Of a stretch of DNA of 39,194 nucleotides, positions 1-8,396 are shown piece by piece. Where the stretch lies: the NCBI GenBank assembly GCA_004298435.1, contig SCSF01000119.1, forward strand, positions 1 to 39,194, in the 5' to 3' direction. The notes below the pieces were generated by a model. It was not told where the DNA came from, ran no database searches, and saw nothing but the letters and a program-made list of their open reading frames with translations. Within the stretch, counting starts at the first letter, position 1; the number at the start of each line of letters is the position of its first letter. The DNA is from Beijerinckiaceae bacterium. Lineage in GTDB: Bacteria > Pseudomonadota > Alphaproteobacteria > Rhizobiales > Beijerinckiaceae. Both the position numbers and the translations under genes were made by a program.

Positions 1-977
1 AGATGGCCGAAGACGCGCGCCGTCAGCACCACCGGCGGCGTAGCGTCGGCCAGCGACAGGCGCACTCTGGCGTCATGGCCGTAATAGGTGACGGCTTCGA
101 CGCGCGCGCGCAGGCCCTTGCCCTCACCATTGCGATGCAGCCGCACCTGCTCCGGCCGGATCAGAAGATCGACGTCGCCTGAGGCCACGGGCGCGGTCAA
201 TTTCATCTTGCCGAGCTGGCAGCCGACTGCACCGTCCTTTGCGAAGCCGGGAATGAGCACGGCCTCGCCGATGAATTGCGCGAGATCCGCATCGACAGGA
301 TTGCGATAGAGCGTCTGCGGCGTCGTCACCTGAACGAGCCGCCCCTCGCGCAGCACCGCGACCTGATGGCCGATCGAAAGCGCCTCGGCCTGATCGTGCG
401 TCACCAGCAAGCCCGTCGCGCCGGAGGCGGACAGGGCGGCGGCCACGGCTTCGCGCGTTTCGATGCGCAGCGCGGCGTCAAGCGACGAGAATGGTTCATC
501 GAGAAGAACCAGCGCCGGCTTCGACGCAAGCGCGCGGGCGAGCGCGACTCGCTGCTGCTCGCCGCCGGAAAGCTGTTGCGGCGCGCGCGACGCGTAGGCA
601 ATCGGCAAGCCGACAAGCTCCAGCAATTCGTCAACACGATATCGGGCACGACGCAGGCTGCGGGGCAGGGCGAAGGTGATGTTGTCCGCCACATTGAGAT
701 GCGGAAACAGCGCGCCCTCCTGCGCGACATAGCCGATATTCCGGCGTTGCGGCGGAACATGCGTGCCAGGGCCGGCAACGAGGGTTCCGCCGATGCGGAT
801 CGTGCCCTTGTCCGGCCGCTCGAAACCACAGACACAACGCAGAAGCGTAGTCTTGCCGCTGCCTGAAGCGCCGAGGATCGCCACGAGACTGCCCGAGGCC
901 ACATTGAGATCGAGGTTCTGGAGGACCGCGCGTGAGCCCAGAGTCTTGGACAGCCCCTGAATGGAAAGATCGGTCAT
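1..977 (-). CDS. fbpC: ferric iron ABC transporter, ATP-binding protein (partial, C-terminus off the left edge)
   Basis: ATPase subunit of a binding-protein-dependent importer of the FbpC/AfuC type; it powers uptake of ferric iron at the cytoplasmic face of the inner membrane. Read from an ATG at 977-975, it gives 325 codons with no stop before the window edge. Visible motifs: Walker A GASGSGKT (residues 36-43), ABC signature LSGGEQQ (136-142), Walker B VLLDEP (157-162), H-loop VTHDQ (192-196), and a C-terminal TOBE-like part around LLIRPEQVRL (271-280). It lies 47 bp downstream of the permease gene in the same direction, so it is the third gene of an fbpA-fbpB-fbpC operon. A related substrate (other metal, spermidine, thiamine) cannot be excluded from the ATPase alone; the iron call rests on the binding protein. 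Confidence 0.9.
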   Translation of the reverse strand, partial: MTDLSIQGLSKTLGSRAVLQNLDLNVASGSLVAILGASGSGKTTLLRCVCGFERPDKGTIRIGGTLVAGPGTHVPPQRRNIGYVAQEGALFPHLNVADNITFALPRSLRRARYRVDELLELVGLPIAYASRAPQQLSGGEQQRVALARALASKPALVLLDEPFSSLDAALRIETREAVAAALSASGATGLLVTHDQAEALSIGHQVAVLREGRLVQVTTPQTLYRNPVDADLAQFIGEAVLIPGFAKDGAVGCQLGKMKLTAPVASGDVDLLIRPEQVRLHRNGEGKGLRARVEAVTYYGHDARVRLSLADATPPVVLTARVFGH

Positions 978-1024
978 AACAACAATATGCTTCGTGTCTG
1001 CCCGTCGAGGGCGGCGATGATGCG

Positions 1025-2653
1025 TCAGATATCCGCTTCGGCGGCATGCTCCAAACGAAAAGCAGGCGTCTTTTTCAGATCAGGCGTTGCCGCGCTGTCG
1101 AATACAGCCGTTTCGCCGAATCGGCGCGCCAGAAGCCATGTGGATACGAGCGATATGCCGATCATCACCGCCGCATAGGGCGCGGCGGCTGCGAAAGCCA
1201 GTGTCGATGTATCTGACCAGACCTGAATCGCAAGCGTGCTTGTGCCGATCGGCGCCAGCAGCAGCGTCGCAGTCAGTTCACTGAAGACCGAGACGAAGAT
1301 CAGGGCGGCAGCAGCGCCAAGTCCCGGGCCGGCAAGCGGCAGCACGATGCGAAAGGCGATTTCAAACCAGTTGAGGCCAAGCGAGCGGCCGGCCTCCTCA
1401 AGCCCGCGCTGCGCCTGACTCAATGCGGCGCGCAGGCTGACAAGCGCCAGGGGCATGAAGAGGATCGAATAGGCGACGATCAGCAGCGCCGTGCTTTGAT
1501 AAAGAGGCCGCAACGCATGCACGGTGAGCGCGACGAGAGCCAGCGCGACGACGATCGAGGGAACGCCCTGCGCAAGATAGGCCACGCGCTCCAGAATCGT
1601 GATGGGCCAGCCTTTGTAGCGGACTGCGAGGAATGCGAGCGGCAGGGCGAGCGTCAGTGTCAGCAATGTCGCCAGGGCGCTGAACTCAAGAGATCGCGCC
1701 GCCGTGCTGATCAAAAGACCGCCCGAGGCCATCACCGGCGAAATTGCGGCTGCGGAATGTTGCGTCAGCCAGAAAGCGATCATGCCGAGCGGAACGCCAA
1801 GCGCCACGATCGCGATGAGAACGAACCCCGCGGCAACGGGAATGGCCGCCCAGCCGAGTTCATAAGGGACGGATTTGCGCCGTGTTCCGCCGCCGAGGCG
1901 CGCATATTGCGCAGAGCCGCGGACGCGCATTTCCGCGACGAGGAACAGGATGCAGAGAATGATGAGGACGACGGCGAGAAGCGATGCCTCCGGTCCGTTG
2001 AAGCCCGTGCGGTATTCGGCATAGATCTCGGTCGTGAAGGTACGGAAGCGCAGAAGCGAGAATGCGCCGAATTCGACGAGCACATCGAGAGCGACCAGAA
2101 GCATGCCGCCGAGCAGGGCGGGGCGCAGATGCGGCAAAACGACTCGGAAAAAACTGCTCCAGGGTCCACAGCCGAGCGACCGCGCGGTTTCTTCAAGCGC
2201 CGGATCGATATTGCGTAGCGCCGCAGCGACCGAAAGATAGAGAATGGGATAATAGGAGCAGGTGACGATCAGCAAGGCGCCGGCGAAATCCTGCAACGAG
2301 GGGCTGAGCGAGACCCAGGCATAGCTTGTAATGAAAGCAGGGATTGCCAGGGGTACAGCGATCAGGGCCGACCAAAGCCGCCGCCCCGGCACCCGCGTCC
2401 GCTCCAGCAGCCAGGCCGCCGCCGTGCCAAGCACGGCGGAGCAGAGCGTCGTCGCAACGACCAGCATCAGTGTATTGAGCAGCAGCTCTCCCACCAGAGG
2501 GCGGAAGAGCAGATTTATGGCGTCCTTGAAAGGAGCCTGCGCTGCCTGGAAAAGCGTGACGGCGAGCGGCAAAAGAACCAGCACGGAAGCGACAGCGGCT
2601 GCCAACAGCAGGCCAGGCGGCGGCCGCCCCGTGACGGTTTCAGTGCTTCTCAC
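1025..2653 (-). CDS. fbpB: ferric iron ABC transporter, two-module permease
   Basis: Inner-membrane channel subunit of the iron importer, 542 residues, the fused double-permease form typical of FbpB/SfuB. Two permease modules can be seen, each with the EAA loop that docks the ATPase: EETARSLG near residue 154 and EEAGRSLG near residue 419, each followed by a conserved FRVVLP or FRIVLP stretch. Many hydrophobic segments run through both halves. The start is GTG at 2653, whose GTGA overlaps the TGA stop of the binding-protein gene, so translation is probably coupled. The fbpC ATPase follows after 47 bp. No disruption is seen. Confidence 0.92.
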   Translation of the reverse strand: MRSTETVTGRPPPGLLLAAAVASVLVLLPLAVTLFQAAQAPFKDAINLLFRPLVGELLLNTLMLVVATTLCSAVLGTAAAWLLERTRVPGRRLWSALIAVPLAIPAFITSYAWVSLSPSLQDFAGALLIVTCSYYPILYLSVAAALRNIDPALEETARSLGCGPWSSFFRVVLPHLRPALLGGMLLVALDVLVEFGAFSLLRFRTFTTEIYAEYRTGFNGPEASLLAVVLIILCILFLVAEMRVRGSAQYARLGGGTRRKSVPYELGWAAIPVAAGFVLIAIVALGVPLGMIAFWLTQHSAAAISPVMASGGLLISTAARSLEFSALATLLTLTLALPLAFLAVRYKGWPITILERVAYLAQGVPSIVVALALVALTVHALRPLYQSTALLIVAYSILFMPLALVSLRAALSQAQRGLEEAGRSLGLNWFEIAFRIVLPLAGPGLGAAAALIFVSVFSELTATLLLAPIGTSTLAIQVWSDTSTLAFAAAAPYAAVMIGISLVSTWLLARRFGETAVFDSAATPDLKKTPAFRLEHAAEADI

Positions 2654-3681
2654 AGCAATCCGGCTTCGCGCAGGAGAGAGGCCACGTCGCTATCGTCGCC
2701 CAGTTGCGAAACGCTGATCGCCGGCGGCTGCAACTTGGAAAACGGCTTCAACACCGGATTTGCCGCGATCCCCGGATGCAGGGGATATTCGAAATCGACA
2801 TCGCTCTTTGCCAGCATGCTCTGTGCCGGAGCGCTGACGATATAGGCGAGGAATTTCTGTGCTTCGGCCTGATGCTTACTCGATTTCAAAACTGCCGCGC
2901 CCGAGACATTGATCAGGCCGCCGATGTCGCCATGCGTGAAATGATGGATGGTGCTGTGCATTTTCGCTTTGCCGACTTCCTGCTGAAGCCGCGCCCAATA
3001 GTAATTGTTGATGATGCCCATGGCGACAGCGCCGCGATCGACGGCAGCAACAACACCTTCATCGTCATCGAAAATCTGCGCGTTCGTCTTCAGCCCTTTC
3101 AGCCAGGCGACGGCGGCATCCTTGCCCTTGCTCGCTGCGACGGCGCTCACCAGCGGCAGAAAATCACCATCCGTCGGCGCGATCGCGATCTTTCCCTTGA
3201 AGGAGGGCTTCGCAAGATCCATGAGCGATGCCGGCAATTCTCCGGGTTTGACCATGGCGGGGTTGTAGGCCAGCACGTTCTCGCGCGCCAGAACGCCAAC
3301 CCAGTCGCCTTTCGGCGAATTGTAGCGCGCTGGAATCTCTGCGAGCGTCTTCGGATCGACCGGCGCCAGAAGATGCTTTTTCGAAAGCAGAACGAGCTCG
3401 GGTGAATTTTCGGTGAAATAGACATCCGCCGGCGAGGATGCCCCTTCCGTTGCAAGTTGATTGGCGATCTCCGGCCCGTCGCCCCGATGAACCTTGACCA
3501 CGATTCCCGTGCGCTTCTGAAAGTCTGTAATCAGCAAGTTGATGGTTTGCGCATGCTGGCCAGCATAGAGCGTAAGCGTGGTCGCCGGATCTGCGATCGA
3601 CGGAACTCGCGATGCGAACAGGAGGCCAGCGGCAGCACCGATGCGGAGCAAACCGCGGGCACGCAAGAGCGACAGAATCAT
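2650..3681 (-). CDS. fbpA: ferric iron ABC transporter, periplasmic binding protein
   Basis: Periplasmic iron-binding protein, 343 residues. A signal peptide covers roughly residues 1-30 (Arg-containing start, hydrophobic core GAAAGLLFA). The mature part begins with the family-typical LTLYAGQHAQT. The pair of tyrosines that ligate Fe(III) in FbpA-type proteins is present in INNYYW (Y227, Y228), which supports iron as substrate. The start at 3681 is preceded by a GAGG ribosome-binding site about 9 bases upstream. It is the first gene of the operon and overlaps fbpB by 4 bp. The 558-bp upstream gap holds an AT-rich palindrome cluster that could be an iron-responsive operator. Confidence 0.9.
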   Translation of the reverse strand: MILSLLRARGLLRIGAAAGLLFASRVPSIADPATTLTLYAGQHAQTINLLITDFQKRTGIVVKVHRGDGPEIANQLATEGASSPADVYFTENSPELVLLSKKHLLAPVDPKTLAEIPARYNSPKGDWVGVLARENVLAYNPAMVKPGELPASLMDLAKPSFKGKIAIAPTDGDFLPLVSAVAASKGKDAAVAWLKGLKTNAQIFDDDEGVVAAVDRGAVAMGIINNYYWARLQQEVGKAKMHSTIHHFTHGDIGGLINVSGAAVLKSSKHQAEAQKFLAYIVSAPAQSMLAKSDVDFEYPLHPGIAANPVLKPFSKLQPPAISVSQLGDDSDVASLLREAGLL

Positions 3682-3877
3682 TTGTGAACCTCAGAGCGTC
3701 GTCGAATGTCTGGTGGCGGTCGAATCCGGCGCCTTGTCGTTTGAAGAACGCAGAGAAGCGGGATGTGCCAAGATTCCTCACGGCGGACTGGCGCATTGTG
3801 TTGCTCACTCTGCATGGTGATGTGCAGGCGGATCGAACGCGGCACAAGGTATAAATGCACCGATTGTTCCGTCAATA

Positions 3878-3912
3878 AATATAATTCGAAATTATATTAG
3901 TTCTAAAAGAAC
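3878..3912. promoter_or_regulatory. tandem AT-rich palindromes upstream of fbpABC, candidate operator
   Basis: Two adjacent inverted repeats are visible. The first has perfect 9-bp arms AATATAATT / AATTATATT (3878-3886 and 3890-3898) around CGA. The second has 5-bp arms GTTCT / AGAAC (3900-3904 and 3908-3912) around AAA, and includes TTCTAAA, the half-site of the alphaproteobacterial Irr (ICE) consensus. They lie about 200 bp upstream of fbpA. A role as a Fur/Irr-type site is inference; the distance is long and a full ICE box is not present. Confidence 0.35.
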
Positions 3913-4183
3913 AAGCTCGCCGCTTTGAACAATGATTGACTTTCATGCCAAGCGTAAAGATGGAGAAAACGCGGATTGCGGCTAAATGACATCTATCGCG
4001 AGATCCCTTGACTGACGGTTGCCGCGATCGAAGGACGCGGCAGTTAGCTGGAGCCATCGCTTGAAAACGTTATAATGCGGCGAACCCTGCGCGAACGCGG
4101 CGGCGAACTGGATCTCCGAGCGCTTCAGAGTCAGGCCGGCGCCGAACGATTGCAGGCATTGATTCAATCAGGGCTGTTTCGGA

Positions 4184-4210
4184 GCCGCCCGGACGGTGAA
4201 TCCGGGCGGC
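4184..4210 (-). terminator. stem-loop behind the hydroxylase gene, possible terminator
   Basis: A perfect 10-bp inverted repeat GCCGCCCGGA / TCCGGGCGGC with a 7-base loop lies 29 bp downstream of the hydroxylase stop codon on its strand. There is no clear run of U after the stem, so it is either a weak intrinsic terminator or an mRNA 3'-end structure. Confidence 0.5.
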
Positions 4211-4239
4211 GAAGCCAAGCGCATCAGGTGCAGATCGAG

Positions 4240-5202
4240 TCAGATCCCGGCTGGGATGTCCGGCATTCGCGACCGCGGCGTCTTCCGGTTTTGCTGATGC
4301 GGGTGCATCAGTTCATCCTTGCCGACGCTCCTCAGCACACTCCTGTATTCGGAAAACTGACTGACAAAAAACATCGTGTTTTGCGGTGTCGTGTAGTCGA
4401 TCGGCGTATCGAGAGCATTGTTGACGAAGGAAACGAGTTGCGTTTCGCCGTTGAAGATTTTGCGCAGCTCTCCGGGAGACGAAAGCGAGGCCGATCCGCT
4501 GATCTGCAACCTGTCTTTGCCATCCGTGATAATGCCGAATTCGATCGCCCAGGCATAAAAGCGCGCAAAGCGCGCGGCCAGACTGGGGGTTCCGCTGCGG
4601 GCTCGACGATGCAGGTCCCGCAGCTCGTCGGTCTTCTTGTCGATCATCGCAGGATCGATCACTCCGCTTTCATGCTCGGCGATCAGCGCCGCGAGCGCCT
4701 TGCTGATTTCGGCATCGAGGGCCTCGCGAGGCGCGGCCATGGCGCGTTGCGCCCATTCACGGACGAGAAAACGGTAGTGCGCCGTAAACAGCATCGGCAG
4801 ATGGCCAAGGACGTCGTGAACGAAGTCGGGAGCGGCCGAGTGATCGAGATCGCGCAGACGCCTTAGCCTTCGTGCGACGGGAAAAATCCGCGCGGCCTGC
4901 ATCTCGTGATAGAGATGATCATCGACCATTCCATCGACATAGACGGCGGACCATCCGATTTGCGAAAGCATCTGGTTGATGTCTGACAGAACGGGTATCC
5001 GCGAAGCGGATATTTTCAGCCGCTCCAGCCCTGACAGATAATCGATAAAAAACCGCTTTTCGTCGGTCTTCCAGAGCATTTCCAGATGACGCACGATCCG
5101 GCTCCAGACCTCCTTGTCTTCGGCGGTGCGCACCGGCTCGGCATAAGCGGCGTCGTCTTTCAGGAAATTGGCAAGAGACTGAAATTCCTTCGCGAGTGAC
5201 AT
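4240..5202 (-). CDS. pterin-dependent aromatic amino acid hydroxylase (phenylalanine 4-monooxygenase family)
   Basis: Non-heme iron, tetrahydropterin-dependent monooxygenase of the Phe/Tyr/Trp hydroxylase family, 320 residues. The iron-binding signature is intact: PDFVHDVLGHLP supplies H129 and H134, and FYAWAIEFGI supplies E221, completing the 2-His-1-Glu triad. The later SASLSSPGELRKIF segment also matches the family catalytic core. Family members that act in bacterial Phe catabolism (PhhA) are usually about 260-290 residues; here an insert of some 50 residues rich in charged helix (about 155-205) separates the His pair from the Glu. A strong GGAGG site precedes the ATG at 5202. It lies 127 bp downstream of the NRPS gene in the same direction. 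Whether it makes Tyr, meta-Tyr, 5-hydroxy-Trp or something else is not visible; the setting suggests precursor supply or tailoring for the NRPS product rather than catabolism. Confidence 0.88.
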   Translation of the reverse strand: MSLAKEFQSLANFLKDDAAYAEPVRTAEDKEVWSRIVRHLEMLWKTDEKRFFIDYLSGLERLKISASRIPVLSDINQMLSQIGWSAVYVDGMVDDHLYHEMQAARIFPVARRLRRLRDLDHSAAPDFVHDVLGHLPMLFTAHYRFLVREWAQRAMAAPREALDAEISKALAALIAEHESGVIDPAMIDKKTDELRDLHRRARSGTPSLAARFARFYAWAIEFGIITDGKDRLQISGSASLSSPGELRKIFNGETQLVSFVNNALDTPIDYTTPQNTMFFVSQFSEYRSVLRSVGKDELMHPHQQNRKTPRSRMPDIPAGI

Positions 5203-5329
5203 TGTTGCGCCTCCAGATTATTTGCGCGTAATTCACCCCCCATTCCCTGCGGCTTCGCCGCTGTTTCCGTGCTCAAATATTTTCTTCTGCTGCGCGAAAT
5301 TCTGGCAACTTCATAAAATTAATCGCAGA

Positions 5330-8194
5330 TCAATGCCGTGTGTTGCGCGCGCCGTTATCTTGCAGACAGACGTCGATCAGTTCCGAAAGGCGCAAAACCT
5401 GGGCTTTCATTTTCTCCGACGTATTGAGCCAGTCGCCAGTGGCATGAGTGCCGGCAAGCAGATAGATATCCGCGCTCTGCACGTCTTTCCATGTCGTCCA
5501 TCTTCGGAAATTCGCCGGTCTGAATATCAGGCGAGCAATACGAAACCTGGCCTTGAGGCGCAGGATATTTGCAAGTTCCGAATCCTCGCACAAAAGCAGG
5601 CTCAGGTGGCCTGAGTAATGCGGAACCTTGTAATAGGAAAGGATCGTTCCGGCGTTGCGTTCAGGCGCCGGCCGGGTTTTTCTGCGTCGTTTATTCTCGA
5701 CGTATCTCTTGGTTTTTTTAGCCGTCTTCCGCAGGATACGATAGGTGTAATAAAATATGGATCTGTCGGGATTGTGCTCGTGAAGGAAGCGCCAGAAGCC
5801 AACGGCGCGAATTCCGTAACGGACGAATTGTGCTAAGGGGCCATCGAGTTCTGGCCGCACCTCGGCCATTATCAGACTGTCGACAACGTGCCCGCGCGCT
5901 ATCAACTGGCGCGCGATCTCAAAGCAGACGACTCCGCCAAGACAATAGCCTCCGAGACGATAAGGGCCATTGGGCTGGATAGAGATTATTTCGTCGACAT
6001 AAAGCTCGGCCAGAGCGCGTGTCGATTGGCTGGTGATGTCGGCGATCTGGTACATCGTCCGCAAGCCATAGGTCGGCTGCCCTTCACGCAGATGCGGCAG
6101 CAGCGCCAGAATTTCGTTGAGACTGTTACCGCACCAGAAAAACGGATTTTCGGTTGCCCCGGACCGGAACTTCACGATCAACGAATCCGGCTGCTTGCGG
6201 GAGCCAGGCCAGTTGCAAGTGCCCAATTGCAAGGTTTTGCGCAGGCTCGCGACAAGCTCTGAATATTGTTCCCCGGTTTCGCACTCGGGCAGATCGATGC
6301 TGCCAGGTTTCGGCGGCGCCGCCTCGTCCCGCGCGGGGTCGGCGAGGATTGCAGCGAGAGATTCAGGCGTCGGATGTTCAAACACGCGCCGTAGCGGCAA
6401 TTCAAGACCGGTTTCCTGGCGCAGCCGGGATATAAAACGCATCGCCAGCAGCGAATGGCCGCCGAGATGGAAGAAGTTGTCATCGAGGCCGACACGCGCT
6501 GCGCCGGTGAATTCGGCGAACAGAGCGCAGAGCAGGGTCTCGCGCGCATCGCGCGGCGCGCGGTAGGCGGCCTTTCCGGCGAGGTCGGGTTCCGGCAGGG
6601 CGTGGCAGTCGAGTTTGCCATTCGGGGTGAGCGGCAGGGCGTCCATCGTTATGAACGCCGAGGGCAGCATATATTCAGGCAGTTTGGCGGCGAGCGTCGC
6701 GCGCAGAGTATCGGCGCCTGGCAAGGTCATGCCGGGGCGGGGGACCAGATAGGCAACGAGGCGGTTCTCACCGGCGAAATCGCGCGGGGTCACCACCGCC
6801 TGACCAACTTCCTCGATGGCGCTCAGCGCGGCTTCAATCTCGCCGGGCTCGATACGGAAGCCGCGAATCTTGATCTGCTGATCGCTGCGGCCGAGGAAAT
6901 CGAGGATGCCTTCCGCGCGCCAGCGGGCGAGATCGCCAGTGCGGTACATACGGGCGCCGGGGGGGCCGAAGGGGCAGGCGATGAACCGTTGCGCCGTCAA
7001 TCCCGGCCGATTCAGATAGCCCCGGGCCAGACCCGCTCCGGCAATATAGAGTTCGCCCGAAACGCCGATTGGCACCGGTTGCAGGCCCTCGTCGAGCACA
7101 TAGGCATTATGATTTTCGAGCGGCCGGCCGATCGGAATGGCGCCGGATTCGCCGGCCTGCACAACATGAGCAATGACGTCGACGGTTGCTTCCGTCGGGC
7201 CATAACGATTGGTAATCCGCGCGCCCTTGAAGCGCTTTACCAGTTCCGAGGCGAATTCCCTTTTGAGCTGTTCGCCGCCGAGGATGATGTGTTCGAGATG
7301 CGATGCCTCGGCGGCGGGAACATTCAGGGCGGTGAGAACGGACGGATTGAAACTTATCAAATTCGCTTCCGAACGGCAGATTTCTTCCCAGAATCGTGCG
7401 GGCGAACCGCGAACGGCATCGCTGATGACAATGATTGCCGCGCCATGGACCAAAGGCAGGAGAATCTGGATGACGGAAGGATCGAATGCGGTCGAGACGT
7501 AAAAAGGGATCCTGAACTGTGGCCCGACGCCGAATTCCTGCCCGTCAGCCGACAGCTTGCTGGCAATCGAGGAATGGCTGATGACCACGCCTTTCGGCGT
7601 ACCCGTGGACCCCGATGTGTAGATCACATAAGCGGGGTTTTGCGGATCGAGCTGGTTTTCAGGATTGGCAGCGTCGGATTGCTCGATGAGTGGCCATTCA
7701 ACATCGATTTGAACCACCTGCGCGCGATGCGCTGGCAGGCGGCCAAGCAACGCCGAGCGCGTTATCAGCAATGGCGCGTTGGCGTCCTCGATCATAAAGG
7801 CGAGACGGTCCTTCGGATAGTTTGGGTCGAGGGGCAGGTAGGCGGCCCCCGCTTTCAGGCTCGCGAGGACGGCGACGACCATCTCAATCGAGCGTTCAAG
7901 GGCGATGCCGACGATCGTTTCCGGGCCGATGTTTTGCGCGCGCAGATAATGTGCAAGTCTGTTCGCCCGGCTGTTGAGAGCGCCATAGGTCAGGCATTGA
8001 TCGTCGAAGATCAGGGCGACGGCTTCAGGCGTCCTGACCGCCTGAGCCTCAAAAAGCTCCGGAACGGTCTCCGGTGAATTTGCCGCCGCTTGCGAACCAC
8101 AACCGGGCTCAGTGGAATGACCGCTCTCGCCTTCTGGCTGGGGCGGCCAGAGCTGAGGCAGAAAAAGCGTTTTCTCCAAATAACGGCGCAACAT
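5330..8194 (-). CDS. single-module non-ribosomal peptide synthetase, A-PCP-TE, with a cysteine-type thioesterase
   Basis: A 954-residue multidomain enzyme with no condensation domain. Adenylation domain, about residues 40-540: A3 YTSGSTGTPKG (192-202), A5 NRYGPTEAT (329-337), A7 YRTGD (417-421), A8 GRSDQQIKIRGFRIEPGEIE (435-454), A10 PLTPNGK (521-527). Carrier domain: DNFFHLGGHSLL with phosphopantetheine Ser581. Thioesterase, about 670-954: GGYCLGG (748-754), so Cys751 replaces the usual Ser; His917 in GTHATGD is the likely general base, and the usual acidic position appears as AEVRPE. The TE lid region contains a very basic segment (about 823-842). By hand alignment to PheA the pocket reads D238 P239 I242 S281 I303 L305 R330 V338 D339 K527; the leading Asp suggests an alpha-amino acid substrate. 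The hydroxylase gene follows and an MbtH gene is divergent. Such A-PCP-TE enzymes can dimerise, cyclise or release a single activated acid; the product is unknown. Confidence 0.93.
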   Translation of the reverse strand: MLRRYLEKTLFLPQLWPPQPEGESGHSTEPGCGSQAAANSPETVPELFEAQAVRTPEAVALIFDDQCLTYGALNSRANRLAHYLRAQNIGPETIVGIALERSIEMVVAVLASLKAGAAYLPLDPNYPKDRLAFMIEDANAPLLITRSALLGRLPAHRAQVVQIDVEWPLIEQSDAANPENQLDPQNPAYVIYTSGSTGTPKGVVISHSSIASKLSADGQEFGVGPQFRIPFYVSTAFDPSVIQILLPLVHGAAIIVISDAVRGSPARFWEEICRSEANLISFNPSVLTALNVPAAEASHLEHIILGGEQLKREFASELVKRFKGARITNRYGPTEATVDVIAHVVQAGESGAIPIGRPLENHNAYVLDEGLQPVPIGVSGELYIAGAGLARGYLNRPGLTAQRFIACPFGPPGARMYRTGDLARWRAEGILDFLGRSDQQIKIRGFRIEPGEIEAALSAIEEVGQAVVTPRDFAGENRLVAYLVPRPGMTLPGADTLRATLAAKLPEYMLPSAFITMDALPLTPNGKLDCHALPEPDLAGKAAYRAPRDARETLLCALFAEFTGAARVGLDDNFFHLGGHSLLAMRFISRLRQETGLELPLRRVFEHPTPESLAAILADPARDEAAPPKPGSIDLPECETGEQYSELVASLRKTLQLGTCNWPGSRKQPDSLIVKFRSGATENPFFWCGNSLNEILALLPHLREGQPTYGLRTMYQIADITSQSTRALAELYVDEIISIQPNGPYRLGGYCLGGVVCFEIARQLIARGHVVDSLIMAEVRPELDGPLAQFVRYGIRAVGFWRFLHEHNPDRSIFYYTYRILRKTAKKTKRYVENKRRRKTRPAPERNAGTILSYYKVPHYSGHLSLLLCEDSELANILRLKARFRIARLIFRPANFRRWTTWKDVQSADIYLLAGTHATGDWLNTSEKMKAQVLRLSELIDVCLQDNGARNTRH

Positions 8195-8240
8195 ACTAAA
8201 ATGTCCGAAGGTACAAAAATGATCTGTTGAAAAGCATTAG

Positions 8241-8269
8241 TTGACATTAAACTGACACAATTATTAGAC
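8241..8269 (+). promoter_or_regulatory. possible sigma-70 promoter toward the MbtH gene
   Basis: In the AT-rich gap between the divergent NRPS and MbtH genes there is a perfect TTGACA at 8241-8246, followed 16-17 bases later by a poor -10 candidate around ATTAGA/TTAGAC (8263-8269). The NRPS promoter should lie in the same gap on the other strand but I cannot place it. Confidence 0.3.
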
Positions 8270-8396
8270 TTGCGCGGATCGTTGTCAATTACTCAGAAAT
8301 TGCTGGAGAATTTGCTGCGGCGCACTTGCGGAAAAGACCAGATGAGCCGCAAGCCTTGCAGAAATGCGATGGAGCAAGAGCGGGATCCCTGCGCAG

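Larger units (their letters stand above)
3682..4239. other. intergenic region between fbpA and the hydroxylase gene
   Basis: No convincing gene is seen in these 558 bases; the short open frames have no recognisable product or ribosome-binding site. The region holds the probable fbpA promoter, a block markedly richer in A/T than its surroundings around 3870-3912 with two adjacent inverted repeats, and near 4184-4210 a stem-loop behind the hydroxylase gene. Confidence 0.6.

Noticed and set aside
3900-3912. A complete Irr ICE box
   Set aside because: Only one TTCTAAA half-site is present; the matching TTTAGAA half at the right spacing is missing, so I list the site only as a candidate operator.
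4075-4866. Plus-strand open frame opposite the hydroxylase
   Set aside because: Antisense to a gene with an intact iron-binding motif and a good ribosome-binding site.
6455-8077. Long open frame on the plus strand (about 540 codons) antisense to the NRPS gene
   Set aside because: It mirrors the coding strand of a complete A-PCP-TE gene; the GC-rich third-position bias of the real gene opens the opposite frame. The protein has no domain pattern.
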